NCBI GenBank assembly: GCA_018660835.1
Contig: JABJJN010000003.1
Location: 62,001 to 126,000, forward strand
DNA: 64,000 nucleotides
Source: Gemmatimonadota bacterium
GTDB lineage: Bacteria; Latescibacterota; UBA2968; UBA8231
Direction of reading: 5' to 3'
A program made the translations under genes and the position numbers. A model generated the notes under the pieces. That model had not been told where the DNA came from. It was given only the letters and a program-made list of their open reading frames with translations, and made no database searches. Below, piece by piece: positions 9,119 to 17,934 of this stretch. Each line of letters begins with the position of its first letter. Within the stretch, counting starts at the first letter, position 1.

Positions 9119-9724
9119 GTGGGAGAACGGCTCGGTGTCCTGGGTGGCACGTTCGATCCGATTCACTGTGGTCATGTGCTGTTGGCGCAGAGTGTGCGCG
9201 AGCAACTTGATCTGGATCGGATCCTGTTCATTCCCGCTGCGGATCCACCGCACAAGCGTTCTGCAGATCTGACGGCGGCCGACCATCGCTGGGCGATGGT
9301 CGAACTGGCCATCACCGGACTCGCCGGGCTGGAACCATCTTCGCTGGAGATCGATCGCGGTGGGACCTCATACACGATCGACACGCTGCGCCAACTGGCA
9401 GTCCAGCATGAGGACGCCGATCTGCATCTGATTATCGGCGCTGACAACATCTGTGATCTGAGTACGTGGCACGATCCAGAAGCGATCCTGTCCATCGCCC
9501 GTGTCGTGGCTGGCGCGCGTCGACAAGCAGGGATCAGCACCCACGAGCGTTTCGCCGATCGCATCATGCAACTCGACACGCCGCTATTCGAAGTCTCCTC
9601 CACCCTCGTTCGGCAACGATTGCGCGACCATCAATCCATACGGTATCTGGTGCCTCCCACAGTGGAAGCATACATCTTCGATCAGCGCCTGTATGGCGTC
9701 AGCGACAAAGGACGGATTTCTTGA
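9119..9724 (+). CDS. nadD: Nicotinate-nucleotide adenylyltransferase
   Basis: Cytoplasmic enzyme of NAD biosynthesis that transfers AMP from ATP to nicotinate mononucleotide. The 201-residue protein shows the nucleotidyltransferase motif GGTFDPIHCGH near the N-terminus, PPHK, the IIGADN motif in the middle and the C-terminal SSTLVRQRL motif. Length is normal. It starts at GTG 9119, ten bases after the bamD-like gene, and its stop overlaps the TTG start proposed for thrC. Confidence 0.95.
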   Translation: MGERLGVLGGTFDPIHCGHVLLAQSVREQLDLDRILFIPAADPPHKRSADLTAADHRWAMVELAITGLAGLEPSSLEIDRGGTSYTIDTLRQLAVQHEDADLHLIIGADNICDLSTWHDPEAILSIARVVAGARRQAGISTHERFADRIMQLDTPLFEVSSTLVRQRLRDHQSIRYLVPPTVEAYIFDQRLYGVSDKGRIS

Positions 9725-10908
9725 CGAGCCCCTTTTTCACGCATCTGGAATGCACACGGACGGGGACGCGATACGACCGTGATGGCTTGCACAATCTGTC
9801 TGACGTGGGCGCTCCCCTCTTCGCTCGCTACGATCTTACCGCCGCAGCATTCACGGTATCTCGTGATGACCTGAGTCGGCGACACGAAGGGGGAATGTGG
9901 CGCTATCGGGAGGTCATGCCCCTGCGGCCCGGGGATGCCGCGATTACACTGGAGGAAGGGTCTACCCCCCTGCGCTCCTGTCCGCGTCTGGCCGCCAGCC
10001 TCGATCTGCAGCAACTGTGGGTCAAAGATGAGTCGACGAATCCGACGGGGTCCTTCAAGGCTAGAGGCTTGTCCGCAGCCGTAACGGCGGCTGCCGCGCG
10101 TGGCGCAACGAAACTCGCCATCCCCACGGCAGGAAATGCGGGCGGCGCCCTTGCCGCCTACGCCGCTGCCGCCGGGCTGGAGAGTTATGTCTTCATGCCT
10201 GCAGATACTCCCCAGGCCTTTCAGTTGGAGGTCATCTCTTGTGGCGGCCATCTGGAGCTGGTAGATGGACTGATCTCCGACTGCGGACGGATCGTTGGCG
10301 AGCGCAAACAGGAAGAGGGATGGTTCGATGTTTCCACACTGAAGGAGCCCTACCGTGTGGAGGGAAAGAAGACGATGGGATACGAGATGGCCGAACAATT
10401 CGGTTGGCGTTTACCCGATGTCGTCATCTATCCGACTGGTGGCGGTACGGGTCTGATCGGCATGTGGAAGGCTTTCGAGGAGATGGAAAAACTGGGCTGG
10501 CTCGAACCGGGCCAACGCCCACGCATGGTATCGGTCCAAGCCAGTGGCTGTGCTCCCGTCGTACGGGCCTTTGAGGCAGGAGAAGAGACGGCCACACCGT
10601 GGGAAGACGCGCAAACCTGTGCGTCCGGCTTGCGAGTGCCTGGAGCTGTGGGCGATTTCCTGATGCTTCGCGCCCTGCGCGAGAGCCAGGGAACGGCTGT
10701 AGCCGTGGAGGACGAGGAGCTGGTCGCCGATTCACACGAGTTGGCTCGCCTCACTGGCATCTTTCCAGCGCCGGAAGGCGGTGCGACACTGACGGCTCTG
10801 CGACGGTTGCGAGATAGTGGCTGGGTTGCCGACGATGATCGGGTCGTATTATTCAATACGGGGTCCGGTTACAAGTATCTGGAGGCGCTGTCGACGAAGA
10901 CACCGTGA
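9721..10908 (+). CDS. thrC: Threonine synthase
   Basis: PLP enzyme converting O-phosphohomoserine to threonine. The 395-residue protein carries the PLP lysine Lys113 in TGSFKARG, the Asn-rich TAGNAGGALAAY motif and a glycine-rich phosphate loop YPTGGGTGLIG. An N-terminal zinc-ribbon-like start (LECTRTG) is partly kept. The frame stays open far upstream, but that part is antisense-like sequence within nadD. TTG 9721 overlaps the nadD stop (TTGA) and has AAGGA seven bases upstream, so it is the likely start. The tRNA-Arg gene follows. Confidence 0.92.
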   Translation: MTSPFFTHLECTRTGTRYDRDGLHNLSDVGAPLFARYDLTAAAFTVSRDDLSRRHEGGMWRYREVMPLRPGDAAITLEEGSTPLRSCPRLAASLDLQQLWVKDESTNPTGSFKARGLSAAVTAAAARGATKLAIPTAGNAGGALAAYAAAAGLESYVFMPADTPQAFQLEVISCGGHLELVDGLISDCGRIVGERKQEEGWFDVSTLKEPYRVEGKKTMGYEMAEQFGWRLPDVVIYPTGGGTGLIGMWKAFEEMEKLGWLEPGQRPRMVSVQASGCAPVVRAFEAGEETATPWEDAQTCASGLRVPGAVGDFLMLRALRESQGTAVAVEDEELVADSHELARLTGIFPAPEGGATLTALRRLRDSGWVADDDRVVLFNTGSGYKYLEALSTKTP

Positions 10909-10917
10909 CCTGGATTC

Positions 10918-10945
10918 TTGACGACCACTGAGGGTGCCTTATCTT
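10918..10945 (+). promoter_or_regulatory. Sigma-70-type promoter of tRNA-Arg
   Basis: A -35 box TTGACG and a -10 box TATCTT, 16 bases apart, lie about 20 bases before the mature tRNA 5' end. The -35 box falls just after the thrC stop. Confidence 0.65.
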
Positions 10946-10964
10946 CACTGGCTGCTGAATTGAT

Positions 10965-11041
10965 GCACCCATAGCTCAATTGGATAGAGCACCTGACTAC
11001 GGATCAGGAGGTTTGGGGTTCGAATCCCTATGGGTGTACCA
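10965..11041 (+). tRNA. tRNA-Arg (anticodon ACG)
   Basis: A complete cloverleaf can be drawn. The acceptor stem pairs GCACCCA with TGGGTGT (first pair G-U). The D arm contains AGCTC/GAGC. The anticodon stem CCTGA/TCAGG holds loop CTACGGA with ACG at 10999-11001. The T arm carries GGTTCGAATCC. CCA is encoded at 11039-11041. A34 is expected to be edited to inosine to read CGU, CGC and CGA. A promoter precedes it and a terminator follows within eight bases. No integrated element is seen at its 3' end. Confidence 0.96.
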
Positions 11042-11048
11042 TTTTGGA

Positions 11049-11084
11049 GGGCGACGATTCTGATGAATCGTCGCCCTTTCTATT
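11049..11084 (+). terminator. Rho-independent terminator after tRNA-Arg
   Basis: A perfect 12-bp stem (GGGCGACGATTC / GAATCGTCGCCC) with loop TGAT is followed by a T-rich tail (TTTCTATTT). Confidence 0.92.
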
Positions 11085-11109
11085 TGGATCTGTCCTGACT
11101 CGCCACCGG

Positions 11110-11613
11110 CTAACCATCTGACGCAGATGCCTCGACGAGCGTCACGGCAATGCGCAGGGTTCGCAGGCCGAATCGCGCTGCATCCGGGCCACCACGCAGC
11201 ACAAATTCTCCCCGTTGCCACGTTGTGGACTTTGCCGGCAGCCGCAGTGGCAGATCGAAGGGGATAAAGTTGTCGACGAGGAAATCATCATTGTCGAAGA
11301 ATCGCAGATCATCTCGGAGCTCGAAAACCGACTCACTGTCATTGCGGAAGGCGATGACATAGTCGCCGACGATTTCGAGCATCTGCCCAGGCGCCGGAAA
11401 AACAGCCGTTGGCAGCCATTGGACGCTATCGATGGTGACGGCGGACTCGTGGCCTTCCGGTGCATCCACGACGAGCAGAACACTGCGGCGATCCCCCTCC
11501 TCAAACAGAGAATTCGTCCCCTTGTCACCATCACCGCAATTCCACAGCAGCACGGACATGAGCAGCGCGCCGACAGAAATCCGACAACGTTCTACTTTCT
11601 TCAGCATCATCAT
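11110..11613 (-). CDS. Putative lipoprotein, function unknown
   Basis: This 167-residue protein begins at one of three consecutive ATG codons. The first, at 11613, overlaps the stop of the upstream RNA methyltransferase gene in an ATGA junction. A hydrophobic segment ends in LLWNC (Cys26), a plausible but not ideal lipobox, followed by GDGDKG. The rest is predicted beta-rich and acidic (DSVQWLPTAVFPAPGQM, FRNDSESVFELRDDLRFFD), reminiscent of a small Ig- or cupredoxin-like fold. I do not recognise a family. Confidence 0.65.
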   Translation of the reverse strand: MMMLKKVERCRISVGALLMSVLLWNCGDGDKGTNSLFEEGDRRSVLLVVDAPEGHESAVTIDSVQWLPTAVFPAPGQMLEIVGDYVIAFRNDSESVFELRDDLRFFDNDDFLVDNFIPFDLPLRLPAKSTTWQRGEFVLRGGPDAARFGLRTLRIAVTLVEASASDG

Positions 11614-12611
11614 GCGGGCGCCGTCGAGGTGACTTTGCGCAGCCGGCTCAAGAAGAAACCCTCCCACGGAGGGGACGGCAGAATTCGCCGCGTGCCAGTG
11701 ACTCGCGTATCAAAGGTCTTCTCCATCCATGTCGTTCGTCCCGGTACTCCCATCGTCTCGGGCAACGGCAGACTCTCCACCTCCAGGGCTGCGCCGAAAC
11801 GATGCAGAAGTCGGTGCACGATCGCCTCGTTTTCTTCTGGCGCCAGGGTGCACGTGCAGTAGACGAGTACTCCACCTGGCTTCAGACAATGGACGGCAGA
11901 CTCGGCCAGCCGCCTCTGCTTGCGCACCATCTCCTTGATCTTGCGCAGACTCCAGAATTTCCACGAGTCCGGCTGACCTGCAACGATGCGGCCCTCTGCA
12001 CTACATGGGGCGTCGAGAAGCACTCTGTCGAAGCGCTCCGGCACCTTGCGCCACACGCCACGGCCATCTGCCAGATAGGTGTCAACGATCTGGGCACCAC
12101 AGCGATCGAGATTTCGCCGCATTCGATGGAAGCGTCCCTTGACGGATTCGACGGCGGCGATCCGCCCTTCGTTCCCCATCAGATCTGCAAGGTGAAGCGT
12201 TTTTCCGCCGGGGGCGGCGGCGAGGTCCAGAATTTCCTCGCCAGGTTCTGGCTCAAGGCAAATTCCTGCTAGCATACTCGAAGGGGTCATCAGATATATT
12301 CGCCCCTCAAGAGCTGCCGCCGTGTCGGTCAGGGCACGATGCAGTTCATGAGGCACCGTCCAGACGCCGTCGAGACCTGCCAGAGGAGATGCAGCGATAC
12401 CCGCCACGGCCAATTCTTCGTGCGCCTGCGCCACTGTCGTGAGCAGACCATTGACGCGAAAGGCTGTGGGTCCTGTGTCCACCATCTGATCGAGACAGGC
12501 GCCAAGGGCCACTTCATTCTCGTCAAACAAACGATACAGCCGTGCCACGAAGTCCTCAGGCAGTTCCTTACCCGGTGGTGGGTTATATTCTATGTGAACT
12601 TGATCGGACAT
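11610..12611 (-). CDS. RsmB/RsmF-family RNA (cytosine-5) methyltransferase
   Basis: SAM-dependent enzyme of the NOL1/NOP2/Sun family that methylates C5 of cytosine in rRNA or tRNA. From the ATG at 12611 it has 333 residues. It shows the SAM loop LAAAPGGKTLHLADLM, the motif IV cysteine in LDAPCSAEGRI and the catalytic cysteine in VYCTCTLAPEENE. The order and spacing match RsmB and RsmF. It lacks the long N-terminal NusB-like domain of RsmB, so it is nearer RsmF-type or single-domain enzymes. An in-frame TTG nine codons upstream is possible. It is divergent from the PAS kinase gene, with only 53 bases between the starts. Confidence 0.88.
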   Translation of the reverse strand: MSDQVHIEYNPPPGKELPEDFVARLYRLFDENEVALGACLDQMVDTGPTAFRVNGLLTTVAQAHEELAVAGIAASPLAGLDGVWTVPHELHRALTDTAAALEGRIYLMTPSSMLAGICLEPEPGEEILDLAAAPGGKTLHLADLMGNEGRIAAVESVKGRFHRMRRNLDRCGAQIVDTYLADGRGVWRKVPERFDRVLLDAPCSAEGRIVAGQPDSWKFWSLRKIKEMVRKQRRLAESAVHCLKPGGVLVYCTCTLAPEENEAIVHRLLHRFGAALEVESLPLPETMGVPGRTTWMEKTFDTRVTGTRRILPSPPWEGFFLSRLRKVTSTAPA

Positions 12612-12664
12612 TTCGCAAAGCTTCAGTTGAGATCCCAATTGGCCAACAAAGATAGGGTCCTTCG

Positions 12665-14254
12665 ATGACGGACGAGCCAGAGCGCCACGAATTGCTCGAA
12701 GAAGTGCGTGCTTTGCGGCGCGAGCTCGCCGAAACGCATCCTGCGTCGGCGGAGGGCAAGGTGCGCTTCCAGTCAGTCGTGGACAATGTCATCGATGGCA
12801 TCATCACCATTGACGAAGAGGGCATCATTGAGTCCTTCAATCCCGCAGCGGCGCGGATATTTGGTTACGACAGCAGCGAGGTGATCGGCAAACCCGTTCA
12901 GGTGTTGATGCCCGAACCTTATGCCACTGAGCACGATGGCTACATGCACAGCTACAAGGAAACCGGACATCGTCGCATCATCGGGATTGGTCGAGAAGTC
13001 CGTGGGCGTCGAAAAGATGGCCATGAGTTCCCTATGGATCTGTCGGTTGGTGAATTCCGCGAGGACGGCGTGCGCAAGTTCACCGGCGTAGTCCGTGACG
13101 TCACGGAGCGGAAACACCTGGAACTGCAGCTACTGCAAGCGCAGAAAATGGAATCCGTCGGACAATTGGCAGGAGGCGTTGCCCACGACTTCAACAATCA
13201 GCTGGGCATCCTCCTGTTTGACGTGGATCTGCTCCTGGCCCGCGTCGAAGAGGTGTCTATTCGCGAGGATCTGAAGAAGATTCGCAAGACCGTTTTGCGC
13301 GCCGCCGACCTTACGCGGCAACTGCTCGTATTCAGTCGACGGCAGCGGATGGAGCCTCAACCTGTCGATCTCAATCACCATGTTGGCGAACTACGCAAAA
13401 TGATGGGGCGTTTGCTGGGCGAAAACATCGATGTCGTACTGCAGTTGGACGACCAGGTGTGTATCGTCAGTGCAGATCCCGGCAACCTCGATCAGGTGCT
13501 GATTAACCTGTGCGTCAACGCCAGGGACGCGATGCCGGATGGCGGCGTCCTGACCATCGAGACACGCCACGTCGTAGTAACCCAGGGTGACAAGGCACAA
13601 GGCGGCGAACCTGGCTCATACTGCCTTCTGGCGGTGCATGACAGTGGCCATGGGATGGAACAAGATGTGCAGGAGCGCGTCTTCGAACCCTTCTTCACGA
13701 CAAAGGAAGCGGGCAAAGGCACGGGCCTGGGACTGTCTGTCGTGTATGGAATCGTCGAAGCGCATGGGGGGTGGCTCAAAGTCGACAGCACGCCCGATGA
13801 AGGCTCCTGTTTCGAGATCTATCTGCCCACTGGCGAGGGTATAGCGGCAGCAGGCAAACCAAGTGAAGCAGATGAAGAGGAAGCTGGAGGGCAAGGCGAA
13901 TACGTGTTGCTCGTCGAGGACGATCCAGAATTGCGAATTCGAATGGAGCAAGTCCTGAGCGGAGCCGGATATCGAGTCACAGCATGTGGGGACCTGTCTG
14001 GCGCCCGCCGCGAGCACGGAGGAGCACGCTTCGACCTTCTCGTAAGTGACTTGGTCCTGCCAGATGGCCGCGGTACCGATCTGGCCTTCGAGTTGATGGA
14101 GCGATCACCCGGGATGCGGTCGATTATCGTTACGGGCCACACAGATGACAGCATCGACTGGGAAGAAGCACGCCGTCGCAGTATCCCCATCCTGCACAAA
14201 CCGCTGGGGATGTCCGAACTGCTTGAGCAGGCCCGGCTACAGCTCGACAGCTGA
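12665..14254 (+). CDS. FixL-like PAS hybrid histidine kinase with receiver domain
   Basis: This 529-residue protein lacks membrane segments and is probably cytoplasmic. An N-terminal coiled coil (1-30) leads to a PAS domain (about 33-150) very close in motif to oxygen-sensing FixL. It has LMPEPY, His90 in EHDGY at the haem-ligand position, and Arg110 in IIGIGR at the FixL oxygen-binding arginine position. The kinase core follows: His174 (GGVAHDFNN), N-box NLCVNARDAM, DSGHGM, FEPFFTTK and GKGTGLGLS. The C-terminal receiver (413-529) has acidic residues 418-420, phospho-acceptor Asp462, Thr490 and Lys512. Haem binding is an inference from the two residues. No partner DNA-binding regulator is adjacent in the same transcript. 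Confidence 0.9.
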   Translation: MTDEPERHELLEEVRALRRELAETHPASAEGKVRFQSVVDNVIDGIITIDEEGIIESFNPAAARIFGYDSSEVIGKPVQVLMPEPYATEHDGYMHSYKETGHRRIIGIGREVRGRRKDGHEFPMDLSVGEFREDGVRKFTGVVRDVTERKHLELQLLQAQKMESVGQLAGGVAHDFNNQLGILLFDVDLLLARVEEVSIREDLKKIRKTVLRAADLTRQLLVFSRRQRMEPQPVDLNHHVGELRKMMGRLLGENIDVVLQLDDQVCIVSADPGNLDQVLINLCVNARDAMPDGGVLTIETRHVVVTQGDKAQGGEPGSYCLLAVHDSGHGMEQDVQERVFEPFFTTKEAGKGTGLGLSVVYGIVEAHGGWLKVDSTPDEGSCFEIYLPTGEGIAAAGKPSEADEEEAGGQGEYVLLVEDDPELRIRMEQVLSGAGYRVTACGDLSGARREHGGARFDLLVSDLVLPDGRGTDLAFELMERSPGMRSIIVTGHTDDSIDWEEARRRSIPILHKPLGMSELLEQARLQLDS

Positions 14255-14394
14255 ACAAGCGCCGCAGGCGTCCTGCCTGCTTCCGGGGCAGCCACGTCTC
14301 ACCCCGCCAGCATACTGTCCCACCCACGTCCCGCTCGACGTGTAATCGCGACACAGCTGTCACAGTCGACAGACGGTCTCAAGTGGTCACACTC

Positions 14395-14410
14395 TGGCAT
14401 GGAGATTGCG
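14395..14410 (+). promoter_or_regulatory. Predicted sigma-54 (-24/-12) promoter
   Basis: TGGCATGGAGATTGCG matches the sigma-54 consensus TGGCACG-N4-TTGCW, with C6 changed to T and the final W changed to G. Spacing is exact. The predicted start of transcription is near 14421, just before a strong ribosome site (GGAGGTGA, 14425-14432) for the PilZ gene at 14438. Half-sites TGTCCCA (14316-14322) and CGTCCCG (14327-14333) lie about 90-105 bases upstream of the start, where an activator might bind. Confidence 0.7.
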
Positions 14411-14437
14411 TTTCCGTATGTATCGGAGGTGATCGTC

Positions 14438-15379
14438 ATGGGACTCCCCCAGAAGATTGACACAGGAACCCAACCAACAGCCAATCAGATGGCAGTCTTC
14501 GGACAGGCTCGATGGATCAGTCTTGCCTGGGTATTTGGGGTTGTGACAGCAGTCCAGGCGTTAGACCGCGACGGCATGTGGCGGCAGATGGGCAGCACGG
14601 TCCGCTCAGATGAGAAGGCAGATGTCACATGGTTCCTCGCCGCCTTTGCGGCTCTGGTCATCGTCGTCTTCTTCGTGACGCGTCTGGTAGAACATCAACA
14701 CCAGCGGCGTGCTGTATCAGGTGGGCGCAGCAAGTTGCGGCGGACATTTTCACAGCAGGCAGGTGCGATGGGTTTTCGTCCTGTGGAGATCTCCAATTTG
14801 AGACGTATCGCCAGCCGCTTGTCTGGCGGCAGCGATCCACTGAATGTGCTCAGCACGAACAGTGGTCGTCAGTTTCTGACAGCGGATCTACGCAAGCGCA
14901 TCCGCCGACGAGAGCGGGAGATCGAAATGCTCGATCACATCCTGCAGAAACTCGGCACCGCTGGTCGCGGCTTCCATGAACGCGCTGGCATCAGAGTTGA
15001 GACGGACATCTCCATCTGGCTCGTCCACAGGGGTGAGGACAACCAGGGCGCTGACGACGAAATCGTCATCGACATCGCCCCCATCGCCGCTCGTCTCTTC
15101 GATTTGAGTGAGGCAGGAGCAGCGATCTGCGCCAACACCGAATTGAGCCCAGGGGATATCGTCGAATTCTGGTCAGGCGATCCTCAGTACTGGATTCCAC
15201 CGACGCAGTCGGGTGTCGTGAGTGTTCGTCCAACTAAGGACGGCACGAGAAATATTGGCCTGCACTTTCTGGATCCCCCACGAACTGAGATTCGACGTGT
15301 GATCCAGGAAATCCAGCGCCACGAACGAGAGGACTTGGACCAGATACTCCACGCTCCGGAAAGCCCGACCGACTCTTGA
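14438..15379 (+). CDS. Membrane protein with C-terminal PilZ (c-di-GMP-binding) domain
   Basis: This 313-residue protein has two membrane segments (about 20-42 and 63-82), a basic and coiled-coil cytoplasmic linker, and a C-terminal PilZ domain. The PilZ signature is complete: RxxxR as RAGIR at 182-186 and DxSxxG as DLSEAG at 222-227. It is therefore a likely c-di-GMP receptor. ATG 14438 has a GGAGGTGA ribosome site five bases upstream. An in-frame ATG at 14399 falls inside the -24/-12 promoter and is rejected. The stop overlaps the TTG start of the kinase gene (TTGA). The three-gene operon links c-di-GMP to a sigma-54 regulatory system. Confidence 0.82.
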   Translation: MGLPQKIDTGTQPTANQMAVFGQARWISLAWVFGVVTAVQALDRDGMWRQMGSTVRSDEKADVTWFLAAFAALVIVVFFVTRLVEHQHQRRAVSGGRSKLRRTFSQQAGAMGFRPVEISNLRRIASRLSGGSDPLNVLSTNSGRQFLTADLRKRIRRREREIEMLDHILQKLGTAGRGFHERAGIRVETDISIWLVHRGEDNQGADDEIVIDIAPIAARLFDLSEAGAAICANTELSPGDIVEFWSGDPQYWIPPTQSGVVSVRPTKDGTRNIGLHFLDPPRTEIRRVIQEIQRHEREDLDQILHAPESPTDS

Positions 15380-16497
15380 ATCTGAGCACCAAAATTTCGC
15401 TGAGTGTGAGCCTGATCGTCGTGGCGATTCTGGCCGTTGGTAACTGGCTCATCTGGGAGCGTCTTGACAGTTGGGCACTGCAGCGCGCTCACCTGCTTCT
15501 GGCTGCCTGGACGATGGGAGGTGTGGCCTTTGCAGTTTACTTTGCCGTCCGCCATCTGACTCGCCCCCTGCGCGACCTGACGAATCTGGCACAGGCTCTT
15601 GGGGAAGGACATCTCGATCGCCGACTTCAGTTCAGTAGCGATGACGAAATCGGCCAGCTGGCCCAGGCTTTTGATCGAATGGCGACGTCCCTGTCCTCGG
15701 CGCAGGACGCACTGGGACAGGAGGTCCAGGAACGCACCGATGAGCTCGAGCAGTCGCAGCGCCAGCTACAGCAGGCGGCACGACTGGCAGCCGTCGGCGA
15801 ACTGGCAGCGGGTGTGGCTCATGAAATCAACAATCCAGCGAGCACGATTCTCATTCGCGCGGGACAGTTGAGTGAATCGCCGGTGATTCAGGAAGGTCCC
15901 GGTCAGTTGGAAGAGGATCTGAGTGTGATCAGACGGCAGATCGAGAAGATCAGCTCCATCGTTTCTGGTCTACTGACCTTTTCCAGACAATCGACGGCGT
16001 CAGGGACGATGACGCCTCTGAATGTGAACGATGTTGTGAAACGTTCAGCAGAATTGACGACGGGGTTGTTTGAAAGTCGTAAAGTTGAGATAGCCCTTGA
16101 TTTGACCGACGACCTGCCCGCAGTGATCGCCGACAGCCCTCGAGTCGAGCAGGTAATGCTCAACCTGGTGAACAATGCCGTGGATGCCATGCCCGACGGA
16201 GGAAGACTTACCTTTGGGTCGGCTCGTGGTGAGGGAGAGTTTGAAGACTTCGTGGCAGCCTATGTGGAGGATACGGGAATCGGCATGGACTCTGACCATC
16301 TCGAGCGTGTATTCGATCCGTTTTTTACCACCAAAGAGCCCAATCAAGGCACGGGTCTGGGACTGTCGGTGAGTTATGGAATCGCACAAGATCACGGCGG
16401 ACACCTGGTTGCATCCAGTGTGCCCGATAAGGGTTCTCGCTTTACGTTGTATTTAGCCGGTTCCCAGGGCGAATCATCCGCCGCATCGGACGCTTAA
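15376..16497 (+). CDS. HAMP-domain sensor histidine kinase (NtrB/ZraS type)
   Basis: This 373-residue membrane kinase has two membrane helices at about 7-27 and 40-60 with only about a dozen residues between them, so it has almost no periplasmic sensor. HAMP covers about 59-112, followed by a coiled coil. The catalytic core has His149 (GVAHEINNPAS), N-box NLVNNAVDAM, DTGIGM, FDPFFTTK and GTGLGLS. The TTG at 15376 overlaps the stop of the PilZ gene. The NtrC-type regulator follows after 16 bases and is its likely partner. With no obvious sensor of its own, it may take its input from the PilZ membrane protein. Confidence 0.88.
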   Translation: MNLSTKISLSVSLIVVAILAVGNWLIWERLDSWALQRAHLLLAAWTMGGVAFAVYFAVRHLTRPLRDLTNLAQALGEGHLDRRLQFSSDDEIGQLAQAFDRMATSLSSAQDALGQEVQERTDELEQSQRQLQQAARLAAVGELAAGVAHEINNPASTILIRAGQLSESPVIQEGPGQLEEDLSVIRRQIEKISSIVSGLLTFSRQSTASGTMTPLNVNDVVKRSAELTTGLFESRKVEIALDLTDDLPAVIADSPRVEQVMLNLVNNAVDAMPDGGRLTFGSARGEGEFEDFVAAYVEDTGIGMDSDHLERVFDPFFTTKEPNQGTGLGLSVSYGIAQDHGGHLVASSVPDKGSRFTLYLAGSQGESSAASDA

Positions 16498-16513
16498 AGG
16501 ATAGAGTCTCTCA

Positions 16514-17923
16514 ATGCCCGAACGAATTCTCGTCGTCGATGACGAGGTCGATCTTGCCACCAGTTGCACGCGCCTGCTCGAAAGCCGCGGCTATGGAACA
16601 GGCATCGCCTGCAGCGCGGAAGAAGCACTGGAAATACTGGCTGCACAGGAATTCCAGCTTGTCGTAACGGATTTGAAGATGCCGGGTATAGGCGGCATGG
16701 AATTGCTGCGGCAGGTCCGCGAAGGGGCTGCTGAGATTCCCGTCATCATGATGACTGCCTACAGCACTGTGGAGGATGCGGTTGAGGCCATGCGCTTGGG
16801 CGCAGCGGACTTTGTCCCCAAGCCGTTCTCGCCCGATCACTTGCTCATCGTGATTGAAAAGGCACTCGAAAAGCGCTCCCTGCGACAGGAGAACCAGAGT
16901 CTACGCGATCAGCTGAGTCGCCACTACAGTTTCGACAATATCATCGGCAAGAGTGCGTCCATGGCGCAGATCTTCGAGTCCATCAAGAAGATATCCGGTA
17001 CAGATATTTCGGTCCTGATCTCGGGGGCCAGTGGTACGGGCAAGGAGTTGATCGCCAGATCGATTCACGCCAATAGCAAACGTGCGACGAAGCCCTTCGT
17101 GCCTATCAACTGTGGCGCCCTGCCCGAGAACCTGGTGGAGAGTGAGATCTTTGGCTACGAGCGGGGTGCCTTCACCGGTGCGGCGAAACCAAAACCGGGA
17201 CTCCTGGAAGAGGCCCATGGAGGCACGTTCTTCCTGGACGAGATCGGTGAATTGCCCCTTGCTCTACAGGTGAAATTCCTGCGCGTGCTCGAAGATGGAC
17301 GTTTCCGGCGTCTGGGCAGCAATCAGGAACGCGAGGTCGATGTGCGACTTGTGTGTGCAACCAATCGCAATCTTGAACAAGTCGTCGAGGAAGGCGACTT
17401 CCGCGAAGACCTCTTCTACCGCATCAACACGTTTCCCATCCACCTGCCTCCCTTACGGGAGCGGCGTGATGACATCGCTTTGCTCGCCGATCACTATCTG
17501 CAGGTCTATGCCGACAAGAACGGTATGGAAGCGGCGACCATATCGCCTGAGGCGATGGATCTGTTGATTGGATATGAGTGGCGTGGCAATGTGCGTGAAT
17601 TGCAGAATGTCATCGAGCGGGCGCTGGTGTTGGCGAGTAACAACATCGTGATGCCCGAAGATCTGCCTCCTAGTGTGAAGAAGTCCGACAACGCGCCCGC
17701 GGGAGAGCATCCCGAATTCTATCTCGATCTGCCCTTCAAGGACGCCAAGGAGCACCTCATCGAGGACTTCGAAAAGCGCTACATCGTCGAAGTACTCAAG
17801 ACCTTCGGCGGTAACATCTCGCGCTCTGCGGATCATAGTGGAATCGATCGACGTTCGCTGCATCGATTGTTGTCCAAGTACCACATCGATGCTCACCAGG
17901 TTGCAGCCGACGAGCAGGACTGA
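16514..17923 (+). CDS. NtrC-family sigma-54-dependent response regulator
   Basis: Transcription activator for sigma-54 RNA polymerase, 469 residues. The receiver (1-120) has acidic VVDDE and phospho-acceptor Asp53 (VTDLKMPG). The AAA+ domain (about 140-370) has Walker A Lys177 in GASGTGKE, the sigma-54 loop GAFTGA near 218-223 and Walker B FFLDEIGE. A Fis-type helix-turn-helix lies at the C-terminus (NISRSADHSGIDRRSLHRLL). It ends the operon with the PilZ protein and kinase. A -24/-12 promoter before the operon suggests autoregulation. It might also act on the sigma-54 promoters near 39-40 kb, but nothing in the sequence proves this. Confidence 0.94.
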   Translation: MPERILVVDDEVDLATSCTRLLESRGYGTGIACSAEEALEILAAQEFQLVVTDLKMPGIGGMELLRQVREGAAEIPVIMMTAYSTVEDAVEAMRLGAADFVPKPFSPDHLLIVIEKALEKRSLRQENQSLRDQLSRHYSFDNIIGKSASMAQIFESIKKISGTDISVLISGASGTGKELIARSIHANSKRATKPFVPINCGALPENLVESEIFGYERGAFTGAAKPKPGLLEEAHGGTFFLDEIGELPLALQVKFLRVLEDGRFRRLGSNQEREVDVRLVCATNRNLEQVVEEGDFREDLFYRINTFPIHLPPLRERRDDIALLADHYLQVYADKNGMEAATISPEAMDLLIGYEWRGNVRELQNVIERALVLASNNIVMPEDLPPSVKKSDNAPAGEHPEFYLDLPFKDAKEHLIEDFEKRYIVEVLKTFGGNISRSADHSGIDRRSLHRLLSKYHIDAHQVAADEQD

Positions 17924-17934
17924 TCTCAGTACCT

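Noticed and set aside
9466-9720. 85-codon N-terminal extension of threonine synthase
   Set aside because: The extension overlaps nadD in another frame and is Arg/Ser/His-rich without family likeness. TTG 9721 with AAGGA upstream fits the family length.
10965-11100. Genomic-island attachment site at tRNA-Arg
   Set aside because: No repeat of the tRNA 3' end, integrase or phage-like gene was seen downstream; a normal terminator follows at once.
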